Source: Streptomyces maremycinicus (GTDB lineage Bacteria; Actinomycetota; Actinomycetes; Streptomycetales; Streptomycetaceae). From it: 64,000 bases of DNA. The stretch's first letter is position 1; each line of letters begins with the position of its first letter. A program made the position numbers and the translations under genes. The notes beneath the pieces were generated by a model that ran no database searches, was not told where the DNA came from, and was given only the letters and a program-made list of their open reading frames with translations. The stretch covers positions 124,001 through 188,000 of the forward strand of contig NZ_BBYG01000016.1 in assembly GCF_001184025.1 (NCBI RefSeq). The letters are read 5' to 3'. Positions 36,244-45,224 of the stretch are shown here, in pieces.

Positions 36244-36806
36244 GGTCTGCCTCCCGTCCCGGCCCGCGTCATGATCTCGCACAGCGCCCGGTCGTCGAAG
36301 ATGCGTGTGGTCGGTATCCGCACGGTGGTCCGGGTCCGGCCGGTGATCGGATGGCCGGCGAGATTGACCCAGTAGCAGCAGTGCCGCAGTTCGAGGCAGT
36401 CGTGGCCGGCCCGCAGCCACTCGTCCTGGGACCGCGGGACGAGCATCACGACGAGGATCTTGTGCACCGACACCGGGGTGCGGGCGAGCTTGCGCAGGTG
36501 GTCGTTGTCGAGCGTGAAGGAGAAGAAGCGGCCCGGCGGGTGGGGCCGGATCTGGTAGGTCGCCTTGAGCTGCACCTTGATGGTCACCTCGTCGTCGACG
36601 GTGTGCCCGGGCGCGCTGTGGCTGACGTGCCAGTCGATGCCGTTGTCCGGGAACGGCTGGGACAGCGAGCAGCCCGCCGCCGCCGCGACGGCGTGCAGAT
36701 AGCCCACCTGGAGTGTCTCCATGCAGGCGGTGGTGGCGAGCGTGCCGCGATGAAGGCCCTCGCGTTCGGGCAGCAGCCCGCCCCGCTCGGGCTGCGCTAT
36801 CGCCAT
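36240..36806 (-). CDS. DUF4365 domain protein, nuclease-like
   Basis: A 188-residue protein of the DUF4365 type. The core is DNGIDWHVSH followed by EVTIKVQLKATYQI, an Asp then QxK arrangement like the PD-(D/E)xK nuclease fold with Gln in place of Glu, as in Mrr-like enzymes. A preceding MHTLQ-type segment (MAIAQPERGGLLPEREG, ACMETLQVGYLHAVAAAAGCSL) is where the fold's first acidic helix should be. The ATG at 36806 is chosen; in-frame starts further upstream read as noise. Coupled to the 408-residue gene. Nuclease activity is inference. Confidence 0.82.
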   Translation of the reverse strand: MAIAQPERGGLLPEREGLHRGTLATTACMETLQVGYLHAVAAAAGCSLSQPFPDNGIDWHVSHSAPGHTVDDEVTIKVQLKATYQIRPHPPGRFFSFTLDNDHLRKLARTPVSVHKILVVMLVPRSQDEWLRAGHDCLELRHCCYWVNLAGHPITGRTRTTVRIPTTRIFDDRALCEIMTRAGTGGRP

Positions 36807-36974
36807 GACCAACAGCCTTCCACGCAAAGCCAGTCCCCGTGACGAGCCGCTGAACTGCGATGACCCGTACTCGTGTTGTGTCCTTCCGGCGTACGGCGCA
36901 AACAGCCCGGGTATCACCAAACAGGCAGAAGACGGGGCGTCAGCTGCCGTGGGTGAACGAGGGGTTGTGTGGGT

Positions 36975-37700
36975 ATGACGTACTGGTACGAGGGGCCTCT
37001 GGCCGCCTTTGACACGGAGACGACGGGCGTCGACGTGGAGACCGACCGGATCGTGTCGGCCGCCCTAGTCGTCCAGGACGCGCCGGGGGTCCGGCCCAGG
37101 GTGAGCCGCTGGCTGGTGAACCCGGGCGTGCCGGTGCCGGCCGGGGCGACGCAGGTGCACGGACTGACGGACGAACACCTCCAGCGCAACGGCCGCTGGC
37201 CGTCACCGGTGATGTTCGAGATAGCCGAGCTGCTGGCCGAACAGGCCGCCGCCGGGCGCCCGTTGGTGGTGATGAACGCACCGTTCGACCTGACGCTGCT
37301 CGACCGTGAGCTGCGCAGGCACCGCGCCTCCGCGCTGGGCAACTGGGTGGACGCGGCACCGCTGCGGGTGCTGGACCCGCGGGTCCTCGACAAGCATCTG
37401 GACCGCTACCGCAAGGGCCGGCGCACCCTCACCGACCTGTGCGCGCACTACGGCGTGACGCTGGCCGACGCGCACGACGCGGCGGCGGACGCGCTGGCCG
37501 CGCTGGAGGTCGTCCGGGCGCTGGGCCGTCGGTTCGCGGCCCGGCTGGAACGCCTGTCCCCCGCCGAACTGCACGCGCTCCAGACGACCTGGCACGCGGC
37601 TCAGGCACGCGGACTCCAGGCGTGGTTCGCGCGCAGCGGCACGCCGGAGACGGTCGACACCTCCTGGCCCCTGCGCCCGGAGCTGCCGGCGGCGGCCTAG
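36975..37700 (+). CDS. DnaQ-like 3'-5' exonuclease
   Basis: A 241-residue DEDDh exonuclease-fold protein. Exo I is AAFDTETTG (Asp and Glu at about 13 and 15), Exo II is MNAPFDLTLLD, and Exo III has the HDAAADALAAL pattern with H-x4-D. These residues are those of DNA polymerase III epsilon-like and related exonucleases. The C-terminal 50 residues (LHALQTTWHAAQARGLQAWF) are a conserved extra in the actinobacterial form. The ATG with GAGGGG 11 bases upstream is preferred over a GTG two codons earlier. Divergent from the DUF4365 gene. Confidence 0.9.
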   Translation: MTYWYEGPLAAFDTETTGVDVETDRIVSAALVVQDAPGVRPRVSRWLVNPGVPVPAGATQVHGLTDEHLQRNGRWPSPVMFEIAELLAEQAAAGRPLVVMNAPFDLTLLDRELRRHRASALGNWVDAAPLRVLDPRVLDKHLDRYRKGRRTLTDLCAHYGVTLADAHDAAADALAALEVVRALGRRFAARLERLSPAELHALQTTWHAAQARGLQAWFARSGTPETVDTSWPLRPELPAAA

Positions 37701-37781
37701 GCCGGGGCGTCTGGGCATCTGAGCGCTGACGCGTCCGTGCGCCGGAACGCCTCGACGTCTGAGCGCCGGACGCACGAAAAA

Positions 37782-37806
37782 GCCGGTCCGCGTGGTGCGG
37801 ACCGGC
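37782..37806. terminator. Stem-loop between the exonuclease gene and tRNA-Val
   Basis: GCCGGTCCGC (37782-37791) pairs with GCGGACCGGC (37797-37806) around GTGGT. Further A-T pairs outside the stem carry AAA on one side and TTT on the other. On the plus strand it ends the exonuclease message. On the minus strand it lies just beyond the tRNA 3' end. Confidence 0.72.
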
Positions 37807-37815
37807 CTTTCCCGG

Positions 37816-37887
37816 TGGGCGATACTGGGTTCGAACCAGTGACCTCTTCGGTGTGAACGAAGCGCTCTCCCACTGAGCTAATCGCCC
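37816..37887 (-). tRNA. tRNA-Val(CAC)
   Basis: 72 bases fold as a full cloverleaf on the minus strand: acceptor GGGCGAT/ATCGCCC, D arm GCTC-GAGC, anticodon stem CTTCG/CGAAG with loop TTCACAC (anticodon CAC) and T arm ACTGG-TTCGAAC-CCAGT. The discriminator is A and the 3' CCA is not encoded. It reads the GTG codon. A copy identical over 76 bases, including 2 flanking bases on each side, lies at 49847-49918. Confidence 0.97.
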
Positions 37888-37926
37888 GGGAACGCACCGA
37901 ACAATACAGGTCTTCGCGGGCTTCGT

Positions 37927-38373
37927 TCAAACCGCTTCCAGGTACGCGGCAAGGCCGCGCCGTCCGGCCCGCATCATCAGCCGGTGGTTGAGCCGGAACA
38001 CCGGCCGGCCGGGGACGGCCAACCGCCGCAGCAGCGGCTTGTCGACGCGGACGACCTGGTCGTAGCGGGCGAGGGAGCCGGATCCGTCGGCGGTGACCGT
38101 CCAGCGCGCCCAGCCGTCGATGTCGCCCGTCATCGCGATCTCCAGGACCCCGGCGGCCGCGTCGCGCCGCACCTCACGCGCGGTGAAGGTCAGGTCGTAC
38201 GGGAGGAAGGACCGGACGCGGATGACGCCGGTCGCGTCGTCGACCTGGTTCACCTCGCGGACCTGGCGCCACCAGCGCGGGTAGTCCTCGGCCCGCTCCA
38301 GCGCGTCGTACACGCGGGCGGGCGGCGCGGGCAGGGCCCACAGGCTGCGGAAGCGGTACCGGGTCCAGTCCAT
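37927..38373 (-). CDS. SRPBCC family (polyketide cyclase-like) protein
   Basis: A 148-residue START/SRPBCC-fold protein. It begins MDWTRYRFRSLWALPAPPARVYDALERAEDYPRWWRQV, the standard start of this fold, and has the closing helix FRLNHRLMMRAGRRGLAAYLE. Members bind hydrophobic ligands; no substrate can be told from the sequence. It lies beside the tRNA-Val gene and diverges from the large membrane protein gene. Confidence 0.85.
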   Translation of the reverse strand: MDWTRYRFRSLWALPAPPARVYDALERAEDYPRWWRQVREVNQVDDATGVIRVRSFLPYDLTFTAREVRRDAAAGVLEIAMTGDIDGWARWTVTADGSGSLARYDQVVRVDKPLLRRLAVPGRPVFRLNHRLMMRAGRRGLAAYLEAV

Positions 38374-38475
38374 GGACCGAGTGTGCCCGCGTGAGGGAGG
38401 GCCCGACGGCATTTGAGTACGTTCTGAGTATGCGCGCTCATGCCCGGGGGGCGTGACGCGGACCACACTCCGACC

Positions 38476-40881
38476 ATGACGTACTTTCCGCCCCCGGCCG
38501 AGGAACTGCGCTTCCTCGACGGCGAACTACGGCAACTGGACGCCCGACGGGCCCAGTTGCTGGCCCGCCGCGCCTGGCTGATCACCGTGCTCCAGCAGGC
38601 GGCCCCGGTGGCCCCGGCGGCTCCGCCGGTGTGGCCGGACCGGCCACAGCACTCCGGCCCTTCTCCCCGCCCCGAGGCCACCGCCCCGGGCGTGCAGAAC
38701 GTGCTCCTGTTGCTCGGCGGTGTCCTGCTCACCATCGCGGCGATGGTGTTCACACTGGTCAGCTGGGGACACCTGGGGATCACCGGCCGTTCCCTGGTAC
38801 TGGGCGCGGTCACGCTGGCGGTGCTCGGCGCGCCCGTGGCACTGCTGCGGCGGGGGCTGCGCTCGACCGCCGAGTCGGTGGCGGGCCTCGGCCTCGCGCT
38901 GACGGTGCTGGACGCCCACGCCCTGCGCGAGGTCGTCTTCACGGGGGCGGACGGCACGACGTACGCGGCGGCGGCGTCGACGGCCCTGGCGGCGCTCTGG
39001 GCGGCGTACGGCACCGCGCTCGCCGCACTGCCGGGCCCGGCCGCGCTGCGCCTGCCGCACCCCGCGGCGCTGGTGGTCGCCCAACTCCCCCTGCTCCTCT
39101 GGACGGTCGCGTTCGGCGGCGGGCCGCTCGCGGTCACGGCCGCGCTGCTGCTGACGGCGGCGCTCGACGCGGTGGCCGCGCTCCGGGTGTCCACGCGGCC
39201 GCTCCGTCCGGTCGCCGCGGTGTGCGCCTTCGGCACGGGCGGCTCGGGGGTCCTGGCGGCCGGGCTGCTCTGTCTGGGAGCGACCGGTCCGAGCGCCGCC
39301 GCCCGTGCGGCGGCGCTCCTCCTCCTGGCGGCGGCGATCGCCCTCGGGGTGGCCCGGTCCGCGCCCCGGGCGGGGCTCGCGTCGGGGATGGCCACCGCGA
39401 CGGCGGCGACCGGTGCCCTGTGCGCGGTGATCGGAGTGGGTGGCGTTCTGCGGGTGTCGGTGCCCGGTGACTGGGTGGTACCGGCCTGGCTGGCCTGCGG
39501 GATCGCTCTGTCGGCCGCCGCGCGGGGTCCGGTGGCGGTGCGACGGGGGGTCGCCCTGGCGTCCGGTGTGGTCCAGGCGGGCGCGGTGCTGTGGTCGGTG
39601 CCGGCCGTGGGCGTCACGCTGCTGGGGCCGGCGGCGTGGCTGCGCCACCCCTGGTCCGGGGCCCCGGCCGACGCCCGGGCCGCGGTGACGGCCGACGCCT
39701 TCTGGCCGCCGTACGCCGTCACGGTGCCGCTGGTCTTCGTCGCGGTCGCCGTGGTGCTGGCCGTGCTCGTCCGCGACCAGGAGTGGCGCCCGCGGGCGCT
39801 GACCGCCGCGCTGACGCTGACCTGGGCCGGCGTGCTCGTCACCCCCACGGCGCTGGAACTCCCCTACGCCGTCGGTCTGCTGCTCCAGGGGCTCACCGTG
39901 CCGGCGCTGCTGACGCCCGCGCTGCGGGGGGCGACGGCACGGACGGCCACCGGGCTCGCCGTGCTGACCTCCCTCGTCCTCGCCTTCTCGTCCCTGGCCG
40001 CCGAGTCGGCGACCCTCACCGTTCTCGCGGCGCTGACCGTCGTGTTCGCGGTGGCCGCGTGGCGCGGCCGACAGGCGCCGGTGGCCGCGGCGGCCGCGCT
40101 GGGCTGGGCCACGGCCCTGGCCTGCGCCGTGGGCGCGTCCGCCGGCTGGCGGCCGGAGACCGCCGCGCTGCTGGTGCTCGTCGTCCCGGTGACAGCCGCC
40201 CTGCTCGCGGCGCGGCTGGACGACTCCGTGACGACGGTGACGGTCGAGGTCACGGGGGCCTTCGCCGGGCTCGTCGCCATCGCTCTCGCGGTGACCGACC
40301 CGCCCCTGCTGGCCCTCGTGCTGTCCCTGTGCGGGGTGATCGTGGCCGGCACGGCGGTGCGTCCGGACCGCCGTGACCTCGGTTACGCGGCCGTCGCGCT
40401 CTTCGTGCTGGCCGCGTGGGTCCGGCTGGCGGCCTGGCGGGTGGGGCTCCCCGAGGCCTACACGCTGCCGGTCACGGTCCCGGCGCTGTTCGTCGGAGCC
40501 CTGCGCAGGCGCAGCGACCCGGCCGCGTCGTCCTGGACGGCGTACGGTCCCGGTCTCGCCGTGACGCTCCTGCCGAGCCTCGCCGCGGCCTGGAGCGACC
40601 CGGAGTGGACCCGTCCGCTGCTGCTGGGCGCGGCCGCGCTGCTGCTCACCCTGCTGGGCGCCCGGCACCGGCTGCGGGCGCCGCTGGTGCTGGGCGGCTC
40701 GGTGCTCACCCTGGTCACGCTGCACGAGCTGGCCCCGTATCTGGTCCAGGTGACCGACGCGCTCCCGCGCTGGGTGCCTCCCGCCCTCGCCGGGCTGCTG
40801 CTGCTCGCACTCGGTGCGACGTACGAGCAGCGGCTGCGCGATGTCCGGCGGGTGCGGGAGGTCCTCGGGAGGATGAACTAG
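38476..40881 (+). CDS. Large multi-spanning membrane protein, SCO7613-type
   Basis: An 801-residue protein. A short N-terminal coiled-coil-like head (ELRFLDGELRQLDARRAQLLARRAW) leads into more than twenty hydrophobic segments, almost entirely Ala, Leu, Val and Gly, from about residue 75 to 790. A short basic end follows (EQRLRDVRRVREVLGRM). The head-plus-many-helices plan matches proteins that I recall annotated as SCO7613 C-terminal domain membrane proteins. There are no transport signature motifs. The ATG is at good distance from upstream purine-rich sequence. It converges on the lyase operon with an 8-base gap. Confidence 0.85.
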   Translation: MTYFPPPAEELRFLDGELRQLDARRAQLLARRAWLITVLQQAAPVAPAAPPVWPDRPQHSGPSPRPEATAPGVQNVLLLLGGVLLTIAAMVFTLVSWGHLGITGRSLVLGAVTLAVLGAPVALLRRGLRSTAESVAGLGLALTVLDAHALREVVFTGADGTTYAAAASTALAALWAAYGTALAALPGPAALRLPHPAALVVAQLPLLLWTVAFGGGPLAVTAALLLTAALDAVAALRVSTRPLRPVAAVCAFGTGGSGVLAAGLLCLGATGPSAAARAAALLLLAAAIALGVARSAPRAGLASGMATATAATGALCAVIGVGGVLRVSVPGDWVVPAWLACGIALSAAARGPVAVRRGVALASGVVQAGAVLWSVPAVGVTLLGPAAWLRHPWSGAPADARAAVTADAFWPPYAVTVPLVFVAVAVVLAVLVRDQEWRPRALTAALTLTWAGVLVTPTALELPYAVGLLLQGLTVPALLTPALRGATARTATGLAVLTSLVLAFSSLAAESATLTVLAALTVVFAVAAWRGRQAPVAAAAALGWATALACAVGASAGWRPETAALLVLVVPVTAALLAARLDDSVTTVTVEVTGAFAGLVAIALAVTDPPLLALVLSLCGVIVAGTAVRPDRRDLGYAAVALFVLAAWVRLAAWRVGLPEAYTLPVTVPALFVGALRRRSDPAASSWTAYGPGLAVTLLPSLAAAWSDPEWTRPLLLGAAALLLTLLGARHRLRAPLVLGGSVLTLVTLHELAPYLVQVTDALPRWVPPALAGLLLLALGATYEQRLRDVRRVREVLGRMN

Positions 40882-40888
40882 CCGCGCG

Positions 40889-43624
40889 CTACGGCATCTT
40901 GTCGCCGAGCAGGGCCAGGTTCTCGATGGCGGCGAGGCCGTAGAGGGCGGTGTCGTTGGTGGACACCCAGGCGGCCTCGCTGCCCGCGACCAGGGTGGCG
41001 GGGCCGCTCAACGGCTCCGTCTTCCACGGCGCGGACTCCAGGTAGCCGTCGGAGTTGTAGAACTTCGTCCACGCCCGCTTCGCGAGCGTCTCGTCCCCGG
41101 TCTGGACGGCGGCGTACGCGTCGAGGCGCGAGTGGCCCTGGAAGAGCAGCAGGGTGCCGAAGTTGCTGCCGTAGCGCGCCGCCTGTTCCGCCTTCGTGGC
41201 GTTGAAGTAGCGGCAGTAGTCGAGGTACGCCTCCTTGAACTTCGGGACGTCGACGAGGTGGATGAGTTCGGCGCACAGTTCGTTGAGGCCGAAGACGGCG
41301 GACAGGTGCGAGACGCCGACGACCGGGGTGGTGGCCACCGCGAACTTCCCGGTGTCGAGGTCGTACAGGCCGCTGCCCTGCACGAACCCGTTGGGCTGGG
41401 CGCCGATGGTCTCCATGGTGGACAGGACGCGGGCCTTCGCCTTCTCCCACTTCGGGCCCTTGCGTTCCCACTCGGTCAGCCACGCGGACACCAGGCCGCT
41501 CCAGTCGGTGCCGAAGCCGATCGACAGGGCGTGCCGGTCGGGCGTGTACGGCTCGGTGCGGATCTTGCGCAGCGGGTCCAGGGCGAGGAACGTCTCGTCG
41601 GAGTCGACGTTGGCGTGCATGAGGTCGCCGACGCGTTCGTCGGCGGTGAGGAAGTAGTAGTAGCGGCGGTAGGTGGTGTTGGCGATGCGCTGCTGTTTGG
41701 CGCTGTCGGCGTAGTGCTGCACGCCGTGGCGGGTGCCCAGGCCCGCCCACTGACCGAGGTGGTAGACGTCGACCTCACCGGTGTGCCGGGTCATCGCCTC
41801 GGCGAAGCGGAAGATGTCGGCCCGTCCGCTGCGCAGGTAGGCGAACCAGAGCCAGAGGTCGGGCGACAGCTCGGAGTTGTCCCAGGCGTAGCCGCCGATG
41901 TCGTACCGCCACTGGTGCCTGACGGTGTCGTAGGTGTGCATGATGTCGCCGTAGTCCCAGAAGCCGTACCAACGGCGCTGCTCCACCTGGTCCTTGTAGT
42001 AGGTGAAGAGAAAGTCGAGGTGGTCCTCGATCTTCGCCTTGGCGGGCGTCGAGCGGTCCGGCTCGGCGTACAGGCCGGGGCCGAACACCTTGGCCTTGAT
42101 GAGCTGCTGGGGCGGCGCGGCGAGCTGGGGCAGCACCCGCACGGCCTCGACCTGTTCGGCGAGCTTCTCCGGGGTGGGCGTCGACTCGTTGGCCCAGAAG
42201 AGGAGTTCGGAGGTACGGGCGATGCCGTAGGGGGTGCCGAAGCCGGGCTCGTAGTCCTCGTAGGTGATGTTGAGGCCCTCGAGCTGCTCGGGGAAGGTGT
42301 CCTGGCCCATGCCGTCGTGGTAGAAGCGCAGGTCCATGGGCTGAGCCTCGGGTGACCAGAGCCAGAGGGTGACCTCGGCCTCGTCGGTGTGCGCGTCGCG
42401 GATGTCGAGCTGGGCGGGGTGCTTCTCCCAGAAGTCCCTGAGGCCGAAGGAGAATCCGCCGCTCGCGCCGCCGACGTAACCGAAGCCGGAGGCCCGCTTG
42501 CCGCCGCCGGCGCCGATCCAGCCGTAGCCCTTCTTGGTGCGCTTGCGGAGCGCGAAGCCGTCCGCCGAGAGCTGGGAGAGGGTGTAGTCGCCCCATTCGG
42601 GGATGTACTGGAGGCGGGTGGTGACCCGCTGGTCCCAGGTGGCGGGGTCGGGGAGCTTCTGGCCCGCGTACTGGGCGGCCTGCACCGCCGCGCCGGGGTC
42701 GCGGCGCAGACCGGTGATGCCCTTGACCGCCTCGCGGAGCAGACCGGTGCCCTCGCCGCCGATGCGGATGTGGCGGTCGTAGGACTCGTCGCGCATCGGG
42801 ACGGTGAAGCGGACGCCCAGCCCGCGGATGAAGTCGCCGCTCGCCTTACCGGGCTCCTGCTTCCCGTCGTAGGTGATGGTGTGCACCATGCGGAAGGAGT
42901 CGGCGCCCGCGTAGAAGTACAGGCGGAGGGAGAACGGGAGCCAGCTGCGGCTGCCCTTGCGGTGTCTGCCGTCGATACGGACGACCGCGCGGACCGGGCC
43001 GGTCTGCTCGACGGTGACGGCGTCGATGGCGCCCTCGAAGCGCTCGGTCCTGACGGTGCCCTGGTCCTCGTCCTCGATCTCGGGCTGCCGGATCAGGACC
43101 AGCCTGCCGTTCTTGGCGATCTCGGTGGAGCCGCGGGTGACGGACTTGACGATCGTGGCACCCGACTTGGCGATCCTCGCGGTGATGACACCCGTCGACA
43201 CGTCGATGGTGCCGCCGCTCTTGTCGACGGTGACCTTCTTCGCGGGGGCGGCCGGGGCACCGGGCGCGAGGGTGAGCTTGCCGGAGCCCGAACCGACGGC
43301 GTGGGCCGTCCATTTCAGCGATCCGTCCGGCCAGTAGGCGAGCGGCCAGGACTGTACGGGGACGTCCTTGCCGTCGGCGTCCGTCAGCGCGAAGGTCTGG
43401 TCCTCCTGGAAGGTGCCCATGGGCCAGGGCACACCGAGCGTGGAACCGGGGGCGGCGCCGAGGCCGCCGTCCTCCAGCCAGTCCAGGGTCACGGGATCGG
43501 CGTCGGCCGCGGCGGCTCTCGGCTCGGCCTGGGCGTCCTTGGCGCCCAGCGCCCAGCTGAACTGGGCGGCGGCTCCGGCGACGGCCGCCGCCTTGAGGAG
43601 GGACCTGCGGGGGATGGGAGACAT
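40889..43624 (-). CDS. Tat-exported exo-rhamnogalacturonan lyase family protein (PL26-type)
   Basis: A 911-residue secreted enzyme of the exo-rhamnogalacturonan lyase family (PL26, PcRGLX-like). The signal peptide has the twin-arginine motif RRSLLKAA and a hydrophobic core ending in a KDAQA-type cleavage site near residue 33. The mature protein starts with a beta-rich domain (to about 270), then a central beta domain, then an alpha/alpha-barrel-like C-terminal half with LWFAYLRSGRADIFRFAEAMTRHTGEVDVYHLG. It would cleave the backbone of pectic rhamnogalacturonan I. The last gene of a five-gene uptake operon, which supports that role. Catalytic residues were not assigned. Confidence 0.87.
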   Translation of the reverse strand: MSPIPRRSLLKAAAVAGAAAQFSWALGAKDAQAEPRAAAADADPVTLDWLEDGGLGAAPGSTLGVPWPMGTFQEDQTFALTDADGKDVPVQSWPLAYWPDGSLKWTAHAVGSGSGKLTLAPGAPAAPAKKVTVDKSGGTIDVSTGVITARIAKSGATIVKSVTRGSTEIAKNGRLVLIRQPEIEDEDQGTVRTERFEGAIDAVTVEQTGPVRAVVRIDGRHRKGSRSWLPFSLRLYFYAGADSFRMVHTITYDGKQEPGKASGDFIRGLGVRFTVPMRDESYDRHIRIGGEGTGLLREAVKGITGLRRDPGAAVQAAQYAGQKLPDPATWDQRVTTRLQYIPEWGDYTLSQLSADGFALRKRTKKGYGWIGAGGGKRASGFGYVGGASGGFSFGLRDFWEKHPAQLDIRDAHTDEAEVTLWLWSPEAQPMDLRFYHDGMGQDTFPEQLEGLNITYEDYEPGFGTPYGIARTSELLFWANESTPTPEKLAEQVEAVRVLPQLAAPPQQLIKAKVFGPGLYAEPDRSTPAKAKIEDHLDFLFTYYKDQVEQRRWYGFWDYGDIMHTYDTVRHQWRYDIGGYAWDNSELSPDLWLWFAYLRSGRADIFRFAEAMTRHTGEVDVYHLGQWAGLGTRHGVQHYADSAKQQRIANTTYRRYYYFLTADERVGDLMHANVDSDETFLALDPLRKIRTEPYTPDRHALSIGFGTDWSGLVSAWLTEWERKGPKWEKAKARVLSTMETIGAQPNGFVQGSGLYDLDTGKFAVATTPVVGVSHLSAVFGLNELCAELIHLVDVPKFKEAYLDYCRYFNATKAEQAARYGSNFGTLLLFQGHSRLDAYAAVQTGDETLAKRAWTKFYNSDGYLESAPWKTEPLSGPATLVAGSEAAWVSTNDTALYGLAAIENLALLGDKMP

Positions 43625-43738
43625 GGGATGCAGCCTTTCCTTTCCGTGCGGGTGCGGGGGTGGTCAGGGGCATGGTCAGGGGCATGACAGAAAGAGACGC
43701 GGCGCCCGGGGCGCCGGCCTGCTGCGGGGGCGCGGCCG

Positions 43739-44338
43739 TCAGCGGCGCCGGTACCGCTCCTCGACGGCGACGGCCGCCGCCGCGACGGCTCCGAGGACGG
43801 GGACCGCCAGCGGAGCGACGATCCAGGCGGACAGGGCGACGACGGCCAGCCCGCAGACGACCAGGAAGGACCCGGCGGGATCGAGCACGGTCCGCCGCCC
43901 GGCCGACGCGAGCAGCGCCCGCCAGGGACGGCCCGGGGTCCAGACGGCCGCCGCCCGCAGCAGGGCCACGGCGAGCCCGATCAGCGCGAGGACACCGACG
44001 GACCCGACGAGCGGCCCGCCGGGAATCCCGGCCCGCGCGGCCAGGACGTCCACCCATACCGCGACGGCGACCGCCCACCCGGCGAGCCCGACGGCCCACC
44101 CGCCGCGCAGGGCGGCCCGGAAGTCCGCGACGAACGTCCGCAGGCCGCCGACCTCGTGGCGGGTACGGCGCCGCAGATGCCGGGCGCCGGCGGCAAAGGC
44201 CGCGGGGTAGGTGACGACCCCGAGACAGGCCACGGCGATCCATGTCCCGGTGAGCAGGCATTCGGCGAAGACCGCGAAACGCTCGCCGAACACGGACTCC
44301 CTGCGCGCGGAGCGGGCCTTCACCCGTGCCAGTGCCAT
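43739..44338 (-). CDS. YesL/DUF624-like membrane protein
   Basis: A 199-residue membrane protein with four or five hydrophobic segments and a conserved N-terminal helix pair (FAVFAECLLTGTWIAVACLGVVTYPAAFAA). It resembles the YesL/DUF624 family, whose members accompany sugar ABC transporters; in Bacillus subtilis yesL lies in the rhamnogalacturonan cluster with yesO-yesQ. It stands 10 bases after the second permease and before the lyase, as expected for an operon member. Function of the family is unknown. Confidence 0.82.
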   Translation of the reverse strand: MALARVKARSARRESVFGERFAVFAECLLTGTWIAVACLGVVTYPAAFAAGARHLRRRTRHEVGGLRTFVADFRAALRGGWAVGLAGWAVAVAVWVDVLAARAGIPGGPLVGSVGVLALIGLAVALLRAAAVWTPGRPWRALLASAGRRTVLDPAGSFLVVCGLAVVALSAWIVAPLAVPVLGAVAAAAVAVEERYRRR

Positions 44339-44348
44339 GGTGGCCTCC

Positions 44349-45224
44349 TCAGCCCTTCAGTCCGGAGGTCGCCATGCCGTCGATCAAGTAGCGCTGGAAG
44401 GCCATGAAGAAGGCGATGACCGGAACCAGTGCCACCAGTGACATCGCGATCATGCTGCCGTAGTTGGAGATGCCCTCCTGGTCGCGGAACATCATCAGGC
44501 CGAGCGAAACGGTGTACTTGGAAGGGGTGTTGAGGTAGATCAACGGCCCCATGAAGTCGTTCCACGCGTTGATGAACGTGAAGATGGCGCTGGTGATGAT
44601 GGCGGGGCGGCTCAGCGGCAGCACGATGGACCAGTAGGTCCTCAGGTGCCCGCAGCCGTCGAGCTTGGCCGCCTCGTCCAGCTCGCGCGGCAGCCCGCGC
44701 ATGAACTGCACCATCAGGAAGACGAAGAACGCCTCCGTGGCCAGGAACTTGCCCGCGACGAGCGGCACGAGCGTGTCGATGTAGCCGAGGTTGCGGAACA
44801 GCACGTACTGCGGGATGAGCAGCACGTGGTACGGCAGCAGCAGGGTGCCGATCATCAGGGTGAAGAGCAGGTTGCGCCCGGCGAACCGGATCTTGGCGAA
44901 GGCGTACGCCGTCAGCGAGCTGGAGAGCACCACCCCGGCCACGGCCAGGCCCGCGTACATCAGCGAGTTGGTGAAGAAGCTGGTGATGGAGATGCCGGAG
45001 ATGCCGTCGGCGAGCCCGGAGAAGTTCGCCCAGACCGGCTCGGTGGGCAGCAGGTCGAGGCTGGCGATGATGTCCTTGCTCGGCTTGAACGACGCGCCGA
45101 GCACCCAGATCACCGGGTAGAGGACGACCGCGAGCACGAGGATCGCGCCCAGGTGCCAGGCGAGGGATCCGACGCGCCGGCGTTCACCGGCGGAGCGTAC
45201 GGCGGGACGGGTGGCGGTGCTCAC
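44349..45224 (-). CDS. Carbohydrate ABC transporter permease (MalG-like)
   Basis: A 291-residue inner membrane subunit of the sugar ABC importer. Six helices; the EAA loop is EAAKLDGCGHLRTYWSIVLP. The C-terminal block SLVALVPVIAFFMAFQRYLIDGMATSGLKG is the MalG-type ending. The GTG overlaps the stop of the first permease by 4 bases. No ATPase gene lies in the operon, so it must share an MsiK-like multitask ATPase encoded elsewhere, as is common in streptomycetes. Confidence 0.93.
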   Translation of the reverse strand: MSTATRPAVRSAGERRRVGSLAWHLGAILVLAVVLYPVIWVLGASFKPSKDIIASLDLLPTEPVWANFSGLADGISGISITSFFTNSLMYAGLAVAGVVLSSSLTAYAFAKIRFAGRNLLFTLMIGTLLLPYHVLLIPQYVLFRNLGYIDTLVPLVAGKFLATEAFFVFLMVQFMRGLPRELDEAAKLDGCGHLRTYWSIVLPLSRPAIITSAIFTFINAWNDFMGPLIYLNTPSKYTVSLGLMMFRDQEGISNYGSMIAMSLVALVPVIAFFMAFQRYLIDGMATSGLKG

